DNA of 64,000 nucleotides from Pseudolachnospira sp964507035. GTDB taxonomy: Bacteria; Bacillota; Clostridia; Lachnospirales; Lachnospiraceae. The stretch covers positions 1-64,000 of the forward strand of contig CAZDOQ010000001.1 of NCBI GenBank assembly GCA_964507035.1. Reading direction: 5' to 3'. Below, one piece after another: positions 34,282 through 43,541 of this stretch (within the stretch, counting starts at the first letter, position 1; the number at the start of each line of letters is the position of its first letter). Under the pieces are notes generated by a model. That model had not been told where the DNA came from. It did no database searches and worked only from the letters and a program-made list of their open reading frames with translations. A program made the translations under genes and the position numbers.

Positions 34282-34938
34282 TTATTTTTCTAATTTCAAG
34301 TAATTGTAAATTGCATCTGCAATTATAAAATCTTCCGGCTCATCAATATCTACACTTTCAATCTCTCCCACTTCAACAATAAAGGGATGGTTCCCAATGC
34401 GCCTATTGAGACTTGATACAACATCTCTTTTATAAATATAAAATCCGCTTGTCTCCTCATACATTACGGGCAAATCTTGAGTTCTTGGAATATTCTCCAA
34501 TTTATAGTTAAATGGAACTCCATCTTTCCACAAAAAATCTTGTAACCGCTTCGCTGCAAATGAGGAATCATACTCTCCCTCCATTACTGCTCGAAGTCCT
34601 TTTTCAATGGATTTTTTTGTGATGAAAGGAGCAGTGGTATGTGTCATTACATAAATATCTGCCGTTACATCTCTTGCAAAACTCTGGAGTACCTCATTCA
34701 TTTTGGTTGTATCCTGATCCAACGTTTCTGAACGCTGTAAATACCGAACGCCTTTTGGGATAAATCGCTGAATTTCCGGATCGCTACAATATACATACAC
34801 CTCATCAATCCCGTCAACTGTCAAAAGTGTAGAAAGAATATAAAAACAAAGCGGTTTTCCATTTGTAAAACACTTTGTATTTTTTTGAGGTAAGCGTCTA
34901 TTATTAAGTTTCATAGGTACAACAGCTACTATCTTCAT
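34282..34938 (-). CDS. CMP-sugar (acylneuraminate/Kdo-type) cytidylyltransferase
   Basis: A 218-residue cytoplasmic enzyme of the NeuA/KdsB type, which activates a 2-keto-3-deoxy acid as a CMP-sugar. The nucleotide loop VVPMKLNNRRLPQKNTK (about 6-22) is a variant of the ARxGSKxxxxKN signature. VMTHTTAPF near 95-103 and VDIDEPEDF near 198-206 (metal-binding Asp residues) also match. It follows the sialyltransferase-like gene by 15 bases and precedes the aldolase by 3-15. No NeuB, NeuC or KdsA homologue is in the window, so its substrate is probably not made by the usual PEP-dependent synthase. Length is that of the short form. Confidence 0.88.
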   Translation of the reverse strand: MKIVAVVPMKLNNRRLPQKNTKCFTNGKPLCFYILSTLLTVDGIDEVYVYCSDPEIQRFIPKGVRYLQRSETLDQDTTKMNEVLQSFARDVTADIYVMTHTTAPFITKKSIEKGLRAVMEGEYDSSFAAKRLQDFLWKDGVPFNYKLENIPRTQDLPVMYEETSGFYIYKRDVVSSLNRRIGNHPFIVEVGEIESVDIDEPEDFIIADAIYNYLKLEK

Positions 34939-34953
34939 ATCAAATCTCCCTTC

Positions 34954-36018
34954 TTACAGTATGTGCACAAAACGATCTGGGTATACTGTTTTCAAGTGGT
35001 CAATCACTTCTATCGTATAGTGGATTCTTTGGTTTTTCAATAGTCTAAGTTTTTCATATTCCAAAACTAATTTTGCTGTTGTTTCAAATAAAAGGAATGT
35101 ATTTACAACTGCTGTAGATGTCATCGTAACTAAAATTTTTGAACTAATATCTTTATTTAATGCAATCACTTCCCATGGAATACTTGTATCGTTATTAGTT
35201 TTAAAACCACCTTCTAAAAATCTGTTGTTCTTTACTCTCGGATGATTTTTAATCAAAACATTTGCTTTTCCATATTTCTCCGCTAAATGCTCAACTATCT
35301 CCATGTCATCAGCAATTATTCCATCTTGAACATAAGATTCTTCAAAAAAAATCACTTTTTCATCATAAGTATCTTGGCTATTTTCATAATCAAATACCAT
35401 ATTCAAGATTTTCACAAGATAATTCCGATCTATTCCTAGTTTTGGAATGGTTTTTACAGTAAACGGACATTTCCATATCATAAGTTCCGGGGAGAAAACA
35501 TAAAAGCCATCTACGCTATGGACAATAGACGGAAACAACTTAAAACGCAACCTTTTTAGCACGCTTGAATTATACAATCTATACCGGATTGATTCCTCAT
35601 AAATTCTAGAATATGATGAAACGCCATCTTCATAAATCGAAAAACGCATTCCTTTGTTTTTGCTTTTAAGATATATTCCTACAGCAAGAGCTGCCCCCGT
35701 AATATTGGCAAAATAATACTCTTCTATATTTTTACGAGCACCAAAAAGCGCAATGCTAGCAAATGTATGAGCGAATTTTTTCCGAAAAAGAATGGATGCC
35801 GGAAACTCAAACATGATTTCCTTCATTTCAAGATCTTTCACTTCTATAAAATCCGATTTTTCAAACCCCTTATTCTTTTTCAAATTGCTTACAATTTGCT
35901 TGGCATTTGGCACAATATCACTTATCAAGAGAGCATTTTCATCGTTAAAATTAATCGACGTAGAGATTTGTAATGCTACTATAACTTGATATGCTGTATT
36001 ACAAAAGTATACTTTCAT
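34954..36018 (-). CDS. Sialyltransferase-like glycosyltransferase (GT52/polysialyltransferase type)
   Basis: A 354-residue protein beginning MKVYFCNTAYQVIVALQIS, the GT52-like opening. It has the two short motifs shared by bacterial sialyltransferases: an acidic D/E-D/E-G (EDG, residues 130-132, in YEDGVSSY) and HP (NHP, 258-260), then a Ser-Thr stretch (TMTSTA, about 298-303). These enzymes use CMP-activated ulosonic acids. With the CMP-sugar synthetase next door, transfer of a CMP-activated keto-deoxy acid is the natural reading. It overlaps the Wzy-like gene by 4 bases. The exact CAZy family needs a profile search. Confidence 0.78.
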   Translation of the reverse strand: MKVYFCNTAYQVIVALQISTSINFNDENALLISDIVPNAKQIVSNLKKNKGFEKSDFIEVKDLEMKEIMFEFPASILFRKKFAHTFASIALFGARKNIEEYYFANITGAALAVGIYLKSKNKGMRFSIYEDGVSSYSRIYEESIRYRLYNSSVLKRLRFKLFPSIVHSVDGFYVFSPELMIWKCPFTVKTIPKLGIDRNYLVKILNMVFDYENSQDTYDEKVIFFEESYVQDGIIADDMEIVEHLAEKYGKANVLIKNHPRVKNNRFLEGGFKTNNDTSIPWEVIALNKDISSKILVTMTSTAVVNTFLLFETTAKLVLEYEKLRLLKNQRIHYTIEVIDHLKTVYPDRFVHIL

Positions 36019-37283
36019 TTTTGACTTCCCACTTCCGAAACTATATAGCGCTTTGGAACACTACAGTCTATCTCCAGCCGCTTATTATCACAGTTCTGCT
36101 CATATACTCTATCATAAAACTTTGCAACTAAGACAAAAAAAGGAATTGCGATTGTTACATCTCGATAACTATAAAATCCATTGCAAATTGCGGCTATTAA
36201 TATTAATCCTATTGTAAAATATTTATAAAAGTTCCTATTGCTCTTGATCACTGGCAACCAACATGTTCCAAATGCATAAATATATACAACCAATCCAGCA
36301 ATTCCCTTACCCAAAAGAATCTGTACAAAATCATTATGCGCCCAAACACTTGCTGCAACTAATGGATTAATACTATTGTAATAGTAGGAACTTCCATCTC
36401 CTTGTCCAAATATAAGTTGAACAAAATTACTATTCCAAAAATACTGGTTAAGCAAATCAGTCCATATGTAAAGCCTTCCAGCTGTACTATCTCCACTTTC
36501 CTGACGCGTGACAATTTTTGACCATAGATCTGATTCTAATATCTTATCTCTTAATAGAAATAAAGCAACACCTGCCAAACCTAAAACAAATAAACCTTTA
36601 AATAATAGACTTTTTTGCTTTTGAGTAAAAACTTGATCGATTAAAATCAAAATGATGGGCACCGCTAGCAATAATGCAATTCGACTACCCGATTCAAATA
36701 TTCCATAAAAAGGAACCACTGAGAAAAATACAAATTGTTTTTTTTGTTCTATCATTATAATTAATACTACTAATAGCATAATGACCAACATGAGATATCC
36801 TAATGTGTGTGGCATGCTATTGGTTCCATGAAAGAAATTACCTCCCCAGCTATATCGATACTCATATCCCATTCCATTTACTAAAAGAAATAGTTCTAAA
36901 ACATTAATGCCAATAACAACAGTTTTTAGTGCAAACAGATGCTTTCGACACATTTCATATATAAAATTCATATTGTAATCCTTACTCATAAATAGCATGA
37001 GAAGAACTGCACACAAATAATTAAAAAGATGATTGTTTATCTTTCCCAATGGCGAACCGCTTACAATTGCAAGCGACGCACATATCACAGTGATAATACA
37101 GGCGTAAACAGATGCTTTAAACAAGCCAAGATTACTTGCTGCATCTAATACTAATAACAAAGCAAGTATTGGTCCCAATAAATAAAAATAGTATATATTT
37201 GTATTGTCAAAAACAACTGACAGAATCGGATTCATCAATATAATCAAAAAAATCACTTTTTTATATGATATACCAGCCTGCAT
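36015..37283 (-). CDS. Polysaccharide polymerase (Wzy-like)
   Basis: A 422-residue polytopic protein with ten or so hydrophobic segments. A C-terminal half loop (LYIWTDLLNQYFWNSNFVQ, then a HNDFVQILLGKG block) is typical of Wzy_C polymerases. It should join repeat units on the outer membrane face after flipping by the Wzx at 30141-31589. It shares ATGA with the downstream sialyltransferase-like gene. Wzy proteins are too divergent for linkage prediction. Confidence 0.85.
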   Translation of the reverse strand: MQAGISYKKVIFLIILMNPILSVVFDNTNIYYFYLLGPILALLLVLDAASNLGLFKASVYACIITVICASLAIVSGSPLGKINNHLFNYLCAVLLMLFMSKDYNMNFIYEMCRKHLFALKTVVIGINVLELFLLVNGMGYEYRYSWGGNFFHGTNSMPHTLGYLMLVIMLLVVLIIMIEQKKQFVFFSVVPFYGIFESGSRIALLLAVPIILILIDQVFTQKQKSLLFKGLFVLGLAGVALFLLRDKILESDLWSKIVTRQESGDSTAGRLYIWTDLLNQYFWNSNFVQLIFGQGDGSSYYYNSINPLVAASVWAHNDFVQILLGKGIAGLVVYIYAFGTCWLPVIKSNRNFYKYFTIGLILIAAICNGFYSYRDVTIAIPFFVLVAKFYDRVYEQNCDNKRLEIDCSVPKRYIVSEVGSQK

Positions 37284-37313
37284 AATCTATATCCTCTTTA
37301 TTCAAAGAAATCA

Positions 37314-38315
37314 TCAGAGTTTTCCCTTCACTATCTTCATCAATTTTACATACAAGTCAAAATGCCGAAGAATCATCACAATTCTTATTTTTTCTACCAC
37401 TGTAGTTTTTTGTCTCCAAATATGACGATCAATCCCAAAATTATAGGCTTCTTTTTTTACAGTCTCTAGATATATTTTTTTTTCATTGTTGTTCAAAGTA
37501 TAATAAACAGGATAAAGATAATTAACCAGTGAAATAATATTTCCTGTCACAAGATGAATAAAGCTATCATTTAAATCTATTTTATTTTCTTCAAGAAAAC
37601 ATTTTATATTTTTCAATGCTTCGAAAATTCCAAATCTTTTCTCACTAAATTTTGTCTGTAAAATACTGCCTTCTCGATTCTGCAAATAGAAATATAAAAA
37701 GCTGTTTACATATGACACTTTTTTAGCCTCATAAAACAACTTATATGTTGTAAAAACATCCTCATAGATTTTTCCTTCTGGATATTCGATATTTTTATTA
37801 CGAAATAGATCTATAGCATATAATTTATTCACTGCATGAAATTTAAATTTTCGTGCATAAAACAAATCTTCCAGTGCATCAAGATTCGATACTGCTTTTC
37901 TTGTTTCAATTACCGGTGTCCTTTTTTTGATTTCTCCATCTTTATAAATATATGTCATATTACAAATCGCGATTTGACTCTCATCCTGCCGAATTGCATC
38001 CATTAAAACACGAATAAAATCACGATCCACCCAATCATCACTATCGACAAAGCTGATAAATTCGCCAGTACAAATTTTTATGCCTGCATTTCTAGCTGAA
38101 CTTAATCCGCCATTAGCTTTTTTTAAATATTTGATCCGCTTATCCATGTCTTGGAATTTTAGGATAATTTCTTCAGAACGGTCTACTGATCCATCGTTCA
38201 CAATAACTATTTCAATATTTTTGTATGTTTGATGCACAATAGTTTCCAAACATTTAGTCAGATACTGTTCAACATTATAAACAGGAATAACGATCGAAAC
38301 CAATGGATTATTCAT
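37314..38315 (-). CDS. Glycosyltransferase family 2
   Basis: A 333-residue GT-A inverting enzyme from ATG 38315. It begins NNPLVSIVIPVYNVEQYLTK and has the metal-binding SFVDSDDW near residues 90-97. EDVFTTYKLFYEA further on is typical of EpsJ/CpsI-like transferases. A start at 38342 (MIRYIIVVY) is also in frame, with AAAGGAAAT just before it but at short spacing. The hydrophobic extra residues look less family-like, so I prefer 38315. Acceptor is probably the lipid-linked repeat unit; donor unknown. Confidence 0.86.
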   Translation of the reverse strand: MNNPLVSIVIPVYNVEQYLTKCLETIVHQTYKNIEIVIVNDGSVDRSEEIILKFQDMDKRIKYLKKANGGLSSARNAGIKICTGEFISFVDSDDWVDRDFIRVLMDAIRQDESQIAICNMTYIYKDGEIKKRTPVIETRKAVSNLDALEDLFYARKFKFHAVNKLYAIDLFRNKNIEYPEGKIYEDVFTTYKLFYEAKKVSYVNSFLYFYLQNREGSILQTKFSEKRFGIFEALKNIKCFLEENKIDLNDSFIHLVTGNIISLVNYLYPVYYTLNNNEKKIYLETVKKEAYNFGIDRHIWRQKTTVVEKIRIVMILRHFDLYVKLMKIVKGKL

Positions 38316-38375
38316 ATATACCACTATGATATAGCGAATCATATTTCCTTTCGTTTTTTTAATTATAGTATATAC

Positions 38376-39470
38376 TCAAGCGTCTAAAATATATTTTAAA
38401 CTATCGATTATATTTTTTTCGTAATAATTCGAGGCCGTATTTAAAGCGTTCTGCTGCATTTTAACAAATTGATTTTTGTGGAGAATAGCAATCCCATCTA
38501 TCATTTTTTTTACTAAATCAACAGTTTCACCTACTTCAAATTTAAATCCATTATATCCATTTTTTACATAATAATCTGGTGCTGCGAAAGAACTTGCAAT
38601 CACTGGTATTCCACAGGCCATTGCCTCTACTGCAACTAGTCCTAAACTTTCCTGAAGTCTTGTGGTGGGAAAAACAAAATAATCTAAAATATTATAAAAC
38701 GCTGCCAATTGATTTTGTGGAAGCAATCCAATCCTTTTCACCTTTTCCTGAAGTCCTTTAGAAACCAATAAATCATTCATTTTTTTTTCTTCCGGGCCTT
38801 CTCCTACAATTATATAATTGGCTTCAATATGACTTTCTTCTAGTTTTGCTGCCGCTTCAATAAAAGTGTCCCACCCCTTTCCGGCACAAATACGTCCGGC
38901 AAATCCGAAAACTACGTTCTCATTATCGATGCCATACTCATGCCGAAAACGTGCTCTTTCGTTTCTGGAATAAGGGTAAAACATTTGCGGATCTATTCCA
39001 CCGGAAGGATAAATATATATTTTTTCTCTATCAATTTGACATTTTTCACTTACAACATCACGAAAATATTCACTTGGCACAATGACTTTTATACTATTTT
39101 CCACTAACCATTTGGTATATTTCTGCATCTTTTCCTTTTTTTTACTTTCGGGAATAACATCACTGCCATGTACATTTGTATAAATTTTAATTCTCCGAAA
39201 CACACTGGCAATCATTACAGGTATACCGCTATGAGAAGCATAATGCACATAAACAATATTATACTGTCCTAATAGTATCTTAAAAAAAGCATCTACATAA
39301 AAAGAGAAGTATCCAAAAATCTTTCCCAGTTTTGATTGGCTTTTATGCATAATGCTTTTATCATATTCAATACCAATTTTTTCCAGCTGATCACAAAATT
39401 TTTTTACAAAAACACCATATGATGGATATTTATGATTTGGAAACATATTCGATACAACTAAAATTTTCAT
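38376..39470 (-). CDS. Glycosyltransferase family 4
   Basis: A 364-residue GT-B enzyme opening MKILVVSNMFPNHKYPSYGV. The donor domain contains FGFAGRICAGKGWDTFIEA (about 190-208) and the motif PTTRLQESLGLVAVEAMACG (about 265-284) carrying the EX7E residues. It overlaps the PssE-like gene by 4 bases (ATGA-type). AT-rich like its neighbours. No membrane segment is seen. Confidence 0.88.
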   Translation of the reverse strand: MKILVVSNMFPNHKYPSYGVFVKKFCDQLEKIGIEYDKSIMHKSQSKLGKIFGYFSFYVDAFFKILLGQYNIVYVHYASHSGIPVMIASVFRRIKIYTNVHGSDVIPESKKKEKMQKYTKWLVENSIKVIVPSEYFRDVVSEKCQIDREKIYIYPSGGIDPQMFYPYSRNERARFRHEYGIDNENVVFGFAGRICAGKGWDTFIEAAAKLEESHIEANYIIVGEGPEEKKMNDLLVSKGLQEKVKRIGLLPQNQLAAFYNILDYFVFPTTRLQESLGLVAVEAMACGIPVIASSFAAPDYYVKNGYNGFKFEVGETVDLVKKMIDGIAILHKNQFVKMQQNALNTASNYYEKNIIDSLKYILDA

Positions 39471-39961
39471 TTGTCACCTCTTTGCTCTTCTTCAAGAAAT
39501 TTTTCAATCGACTCAATAATTCTATTAGTATTGGACTTATATGCTCGATAACTCTTATTTCTTACAGTTTCTATTGCTTCTGCCAACTTCATGCAATCAT
39601 CACATTGACAAATCAAATCCATTTCAGCAAACTGTGTCACCAACTGAAGTTGGTGGTCATCCACATGTTCCCCATATTGAGCCAAACGAGGTACTGCAAT
39701 AACTTTTTTCCCGGCTTTAACAGCACCTATAATAGCACCTGTTCCCCCATGCGTAATAACAATATCTGATTGTCTGATTTTCTCAGCAAAAGACGTTCTA
39801 TCTAAAAATCGTTCATATCCAAAACACTTGGGTTCATAATCGCTAAATCCTATTTGCACAAAAATTTCATCTTTTATGTGGCCCCTTTTCTTTAAATCAT
39901 CTAGTGCTATTAGCAGCCGATTAAACGGAAATTTCTGAGATCCAAGTGTTACAAAAATCAT
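39467..39961 (-). CDS. PssE/Alg13-like glycosyltransferase subunit
   Basis: A 164-residue protein equal to the C-terminal donor half of a GT28-type enzyme. It begins MIFVTLGSQKFPFNRLLIAL and has DIVITHGGTGAIIGAV near residues 70-85, the nucleotide-sugar-binding stretch of the Alg13/EpsF group. These proteins work only as a pair with an Alg14/PssD-like membrane anchor, encoded immediately upstream at 40013. Together they probably add the second sugar of the repeat unit. Confidence 0.88.
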   Translation of the reverse strand: MIFVTLGSQKFPFNRLLIALDDLKKRGHIKDEIFVQIGFSDYEPKCFGYERFLDRTSFAEKIRQSDIVITHGGTGAIIGAVKAGKKVIAVPRLAQYGEHVDDHQLQLVTQFAEMDLICQCDDCMKLAEAIETVRNKSYRAYKSNTNRIIESIEKFLEEEQRGDK

Positions 39962-40012
39962 CTACTATCTATTTCACTCCTTCACATTTCTTTATATTCA
40001 CTTATTCATTTA

Positions 40013-40480
40013 TCAATAAATCCCTCCCAAATATATCGCTTTGGGGAAAATTTTCAACATTGACTCCCATTGAACATAAAATTGGTCTGAGATTTTATAC
40101 AACAATTTCCCTGTTTGTGTTGCAGATGTCACTTTTGCAAAAGATTCAATATAAATCAATTTTTTCCCAAACAACTTTGCTATAACGCATAATGGGATCA
40201 TCGCAAGTACACCTGTACAAATTATAACATCTGGTTTTTCTATGAAAAAAATTTTTAATGACTTTCCTATATTTAATATCATCCGGAAAAAGCATGTCTT
40301 TTCTTTTCTATTCACCTGATATAAATAATACATTTTTTCATTCTTGATTTCTGAATTGTAAAATGTTCTTTCCGTAACAATAAAACTGTCATATTGAAGC
40401 ATCAAAGGCTTTAACATCATTATCTGCTCATAATGCCCCCCTGAAGATGCCGCAAATCCAATCTTCAATTTCTTTCCCAT
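40013..40480 (-). CDS. PssD/Alg14-like membrane-anchoring glycosyltransferase subunit
   Basis: A 155-residue protein from ATG 40480, starting KKLKIGFAASSGGHYEQIMM, the Alg14/PssD opening (ASSGGH). PDVIICTGVLAMIPLCVIA near residues 85-103 is the matching second core. It partners the Alg13-like protein downstream (51-base gap) to form one GT28-type enzyme. The frame stays open to a TTG at 40534, but the added residues are unlike the family. An ATG at 40492 is a third possibility. Confidence 0.86.
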   Translation of the reverse strand: MGKKLKIGFAASSGGHYEQIMMLKPLMLQYDSFIVTERTFYNSEIKNEKMYYLYQVNRKEKTCFFRMILNIGKSLKIFFIEKPDVIICTGVLAMIPLCVIAKLFGKKLIYIESFAKVTSATQTGKLLYKISDQFYVQWESMLKIFPKAIYLGGIY

Positions 40481-40548
40481 TCTTTTATGCATCCACCCTT
40501 TCACATTATATACCGGTATACTTTCTCTACGCAAAAGTCATTTCCCAT

Positions 40549-42045
40549 TTAATATACAACAATACATCCAAGAATAGGAATACAGTACTGCTCACATAAG
40601 GCTATCGACTCTCGCAATTCGGAGTATTTCGACTCACCAATTCTCTCCACAAAAACAACCCCTTCTGACGCCACCATATTTTCCAGGGATTGGGCATTCC
40701 AAATAACAGAAGCACCATTTGAAACTTCTAATTTTTCTTCTTGTAGCATTCCATTTAATATTTCTTTTAACCGAATACATGGTGCACTATTTCCTGTTCC
40801 TGTTATATATATGTTCTTAATATCGCATTTCTCACATGTCGTTTTAATTCGCGACACTGCAAGAGAAAATGCGTGATCTTCCGATAAATGTGGAATTCCG
40901 TTTTGGAACCAAGAATATATCTTTTTATCAACTTTGGTTAATGCTTTACCATTCTTTTTGTTTTCAAAAAATATTCCTAGCATTGGCAATTGAAAATAGT
41001 CTGTCAAATCTTCCACAACTCTTAATTTTTTACTTGACAGATAACGTACAACAACCCACGCACACTCCAAAAAAGCACCCAAAAATGCCCCCACTAAGAT
41101 ATATTTCGCTCGAATAGGCTGAAACTCTGGCACAGATAATGTAGATGTCTCTATGTCTTCCTCTTGTATCCCATCTTCTTCCATCTCTTGTTTTTCAACA
41201 AGTGCTTCAAAATAAGCCTCTTGGTCATCTGTCATATAGGAGGATACATCTCGACATAACCGCATAGCCTTACTTAAAGCCGCCTTCTGATCTTGCTGTT
41301 CCTGCCATAGTTCTTGATTAAATCCTGTGCTAGTCTGTTGATCTAATATGGAAATTTCAAATTCACCATATTGTTGCTGTAATTCAACTGTCCTTTCTTC
41401 AATCTCTCTTTCAATTGCATTTAAAATCTGTTGTCCATCTTCTTCACTGTCACTTAAAATGGAAACATAAAAAATGCCACTATCATCTCCATCTCCAGCA
41501 CTTGTGTACACCAATTCTTTCAGATAAGACACGGTGGTATTCAATCCGAGCGTCTGAATTATAGTTTCATACAAAGATGAATTCTGCATTAACAGTATAT
41601 ATGAATAAATAATATTCGAAATGTTATTCGTTTGATCTATAATCGGATATTGAATCTGATAGAAGTTGTCAACTTGATACCATATAGTAGTTACAGTTAC
41701 ATCTGATGGATCCAATTGCATTTTAAGTGAATTGGTGTTATAGTTCCACAAATAATCATAATCTTCACGAAGCATCAAATACAAAGAAAATGAGTCCTCT
41801 ACCTCTTTACTTTCTAATGCCGATAATTCCGCTCGCAGTTGAGACAAACCATCTATTGATTCATTCTGCAATTGTTGTTCAGTCTGCCTGTACTGTTGAT
41901 AGGATTGCAATGTTCCAATCCCTCCTAGTACAACAGCACCAACAATCATCCAGATCAGTATTTGTCTCCAATTCAGGAAAATTCGCATAACCAAATCGCC
42001 CAAATTCACTTGCATTTCATCTAATTTGCCACGTGTATTTGTCAT
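40549..42045 (-). CDS. Wzz/CpsC-like chain-length regulator with degenerate tyrosine-kinase-like C-terminus
   Basis: A 498-residue protein with one membrane span near residues 25-47, a long extracytoplasmic helical region rich in Gln/Glu, and a second span near 313-334, the Wzz topology. The cytoplasmic tail (341-498) resembles a BY-kinase fold, but where a Walker A loop is expected it reads IYITGTGNSAPC, without the Gly-Lys-Ser/Thr. The end EGVVFVERIGES...CIPILGCIVVY aligns with the last strands of CpsD. It also lacks a C-terminal Tyr cluster. I infer a non-catalytic remnant used for regulation. It is first in the AT-rich unit. Confidence 0.8.
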   Translation of the reverse strand: MTNTRGKLDEMQVNLGDLVMRIFLNWRQILIWMIVGAVVLGGIGTLQSYQQYRQTEQQLQNESIDGLSQLRAELSALESKEVEDSFSLYLMLREDYDYLWNYNTNSLKMQLDPSDVTVTTIWYQVDNFYQIQYPIIDQTNNISNIIYSYILLMQNSSLYETIIQTLGLNTTVSYLKELVYTSAGDGDDSGIFYVSILSDSEEDGQQILNAIEREIEERTVELQQQYGEFEISILDQQTSTGFNQELWQEQQDQKAALSKAMRLCRDVSSYMTDDQEAYFEALVEKQEMEEDGIQEEDIETSTLSVPEFQPIRAKYILVGAFLGAFLECAWVVVRYLSSKKLRVVEDLTDYFQLPMLGIFFENKKNGKALTKVDKKIYSWFQNGIPHLSEDHAFSLAVSRIKTTCEKCDIKNIYITGTGNSAPCIRLKEILNGMLQEEKLEVSNGASVIWNAQSLENMVASEGVVFVERIGESKYSELRESIALCEQYCIPILGCIVVY

Positions 42046-42082
42046 TTTCCCGCCTATGCTCCTTTGTTTTTAAAGTAAATGA

Positions 42083-43498
42083 TTAACAGGACCCTTCTCC
42101 CCGCAGGACAACGCCCACAGTCTTCCAGAGAATCTTAAAATCCAGCCCCAGGTTCCATTCTGTGATGTACTTTTTATCCAACTCCACCACCTGGTCAAAA
42201 TCCACAATCTTGCTCCGCCCGCTGACCTGCCAGAGGCCGGTCAGTCCCGGCCGAATGGCCATGCGGGTCCGGTGGCTGGCCTCATACCGTTCCCACTCGT
42301 CCACCGTGGGAGGCCTGGTCCCCACCAGGCTCATATCCCCCTTCAGCACGTTAAAAAACTGGGGGAACTCGTCTATACTGGTCTTGCGGATAAAATTCCC
42401 AATCCCCGGAATGATTCGGGGATCCTTCTCCATTTTGAACATGCGGCCGTCTTTGATCTGGTTCTGCTCCAACAGTTCTTTTTTCCGCTCTTCCGCATCC
42501 AGATACATGGAGCGAAACTTGTAGAGTTTAAACCGTCTCCCGTTCTGACCAATCCGTTCCTGTTTAAAAAAGATAGGGCCGGGAGATTTCACGTAAATGC
42601 AAGGAGCCACAAAAAGGAACAGCACCCCCGTCAGCACGCATCCCACCAGGCCCCCCAGCACATCCATACCCCGTTTAATCAGCACGGCCCGGGTACTGCC
42701 GGACACAATGGATGTGCTCAAAACGTTTTCCCCGCCCAGCTTGCTCACATAATGGGTCCCCAGCTGACTGAACTGCCGCATGTCAAAGTGTACCGTAACT
42801 CCCATCAAAATGCAGTTGTCAATCACATGGGAGGGATCTGGGCAACGCTCCGGTAGGCTCACATAGATACCGTCCACCCAGCTGCGTTGCACATAAGCAG
42901 AAAGTCCTGAAATATCCGTGACAACGGGAACGCCTTCAATGACCGTTTCCGTTCCGGTGCAGTCGGCCAGAACCACCCCTGCCACTCGGATCTCCCCGTA
43001 GGTACTGCCTGACAGGCGGCGAATGATCTTTTCGGCCCGGTCCTGGGATGTGAGCACCAACAAATTTGAGGCCCGTTTCATCCGGTGTTTGCTGCTCTTT
43101 AAGTTCCGCTTCAGCAGAGAGCGCCCCACATAGGTCAGCGCCACCGCAATACCAAAGCTTCCCACCAGAGTGGTCCGGGAAACCAGATCTCCCTTTTGGG
43201 TGGCAAACAGATAAAAGAATTCAATGAGAAAGACAATGGCCTCATGCTTCAGCAGAGATTTGAACTCCTCCCAGGGAGTCCGCCGGAGAATACCCCGGTA
43301 ACTCTCACCAAAGTAGGCAACTAATATATCGGCAAAAAACAGTACGAATGCCACTTCCCGGTAAAGAGGCATTCGGAATAGATTCCAATCTTTATGGCGC
43401 AGCCAGTAGGCCGCCCATAGAGCCAGCAGCAGGCACACAATATCCAAAAGCATAAAATCCCAATGCTTGGCCCAGCTGCTTCCCTTGTTTTTATCCAC
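42083..43498 (-). CDS. Polyprenyl-phosphate sugar phosphotransferase (WbaP/CpsE-type)
   Basis: A 471-residue initiating enzyme that moves a sugar-1-phosphate onto undecaprenyl phosphate. N-terminal membrane spans (about residues 10-110) and a Rossmann-like middle are followed by the catalytic domain from about 275: KRGMDVLGGLVGC, PIFFKQERIGQNGRRFKLYK, FRSMYLDAE and the DEFPQFFNVLKGDMSLVGTRP block. The start is GTG (43498) with AGAGGGGG 7 bases before it. It lies just outside the AT-rich cassette and is GC-rich, so it may be the fixed primer enzyme for swappable cassettes. A second enzyme of this class is at 60662-62035. Confidence 0.92.
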   Translation of the reverse strand: MDKNKGSSWAKHWDFMLLDIVCLLLALWAAYWLRHKDWNLFRMPLYREVAFVLFFADILVAYFGESYRGILRRTPWEEFKSLLKHEAIVFLIEFFYLFATQKGDLVSRTTLVGSFGIAVALTYVGRSLLKRNLKSSKHRMKRASNLLVLTSQDRAEKIIRRLSGSTYGEIRVAGVVLADCTGTETVIEGVPVVTDISGLSAYVQRSWVDGIYVSLPERCPDPSHVIDNCILMGVTVHFDMRQFSQLGTHYVSKLGGENVLSTSIVSGSTRAVLIKRGMDVLGGLVGCVLTGVLFLFVAPCIYVKSPGPIFFKQERIGQNGRRFKLYKFRSMYLDAEERKKELLEQNQIKDGRMFKMEKDPRIIPGIGNFIRKTSIDEFPQFFNVLKGDMSLVGTRPPTVDEWERYEASHRTRMAIRPGLTGLWQVSGRSKIVDFDQVVELDKKYITEWNLGLDFKILWKTVGVVLRGEGSC

Positions 43499-43541
43499 CT
43501 GAGTTCCCCCTCTTACATCGTTTTCTCACACCAGTATTGCG

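Larger units (their letters stand above)
30141..42045 (-). other. AT-rich Wzx/Wzy-type polysaccharide cassette (probable horizontal acquisition)
   Basis: Eleven consecutive minus-strand genes, Wzz-like to Wzx-like, share a strikingly AT-rich composition. The genes on both sides are GC-rich. The left edge coincides with a broken SWIM gene and the right edge lies between the Wzz-like gene and the phosphoglycosyltransferase at 42083. No transposase or integrase remains. Confidence 0.75.
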
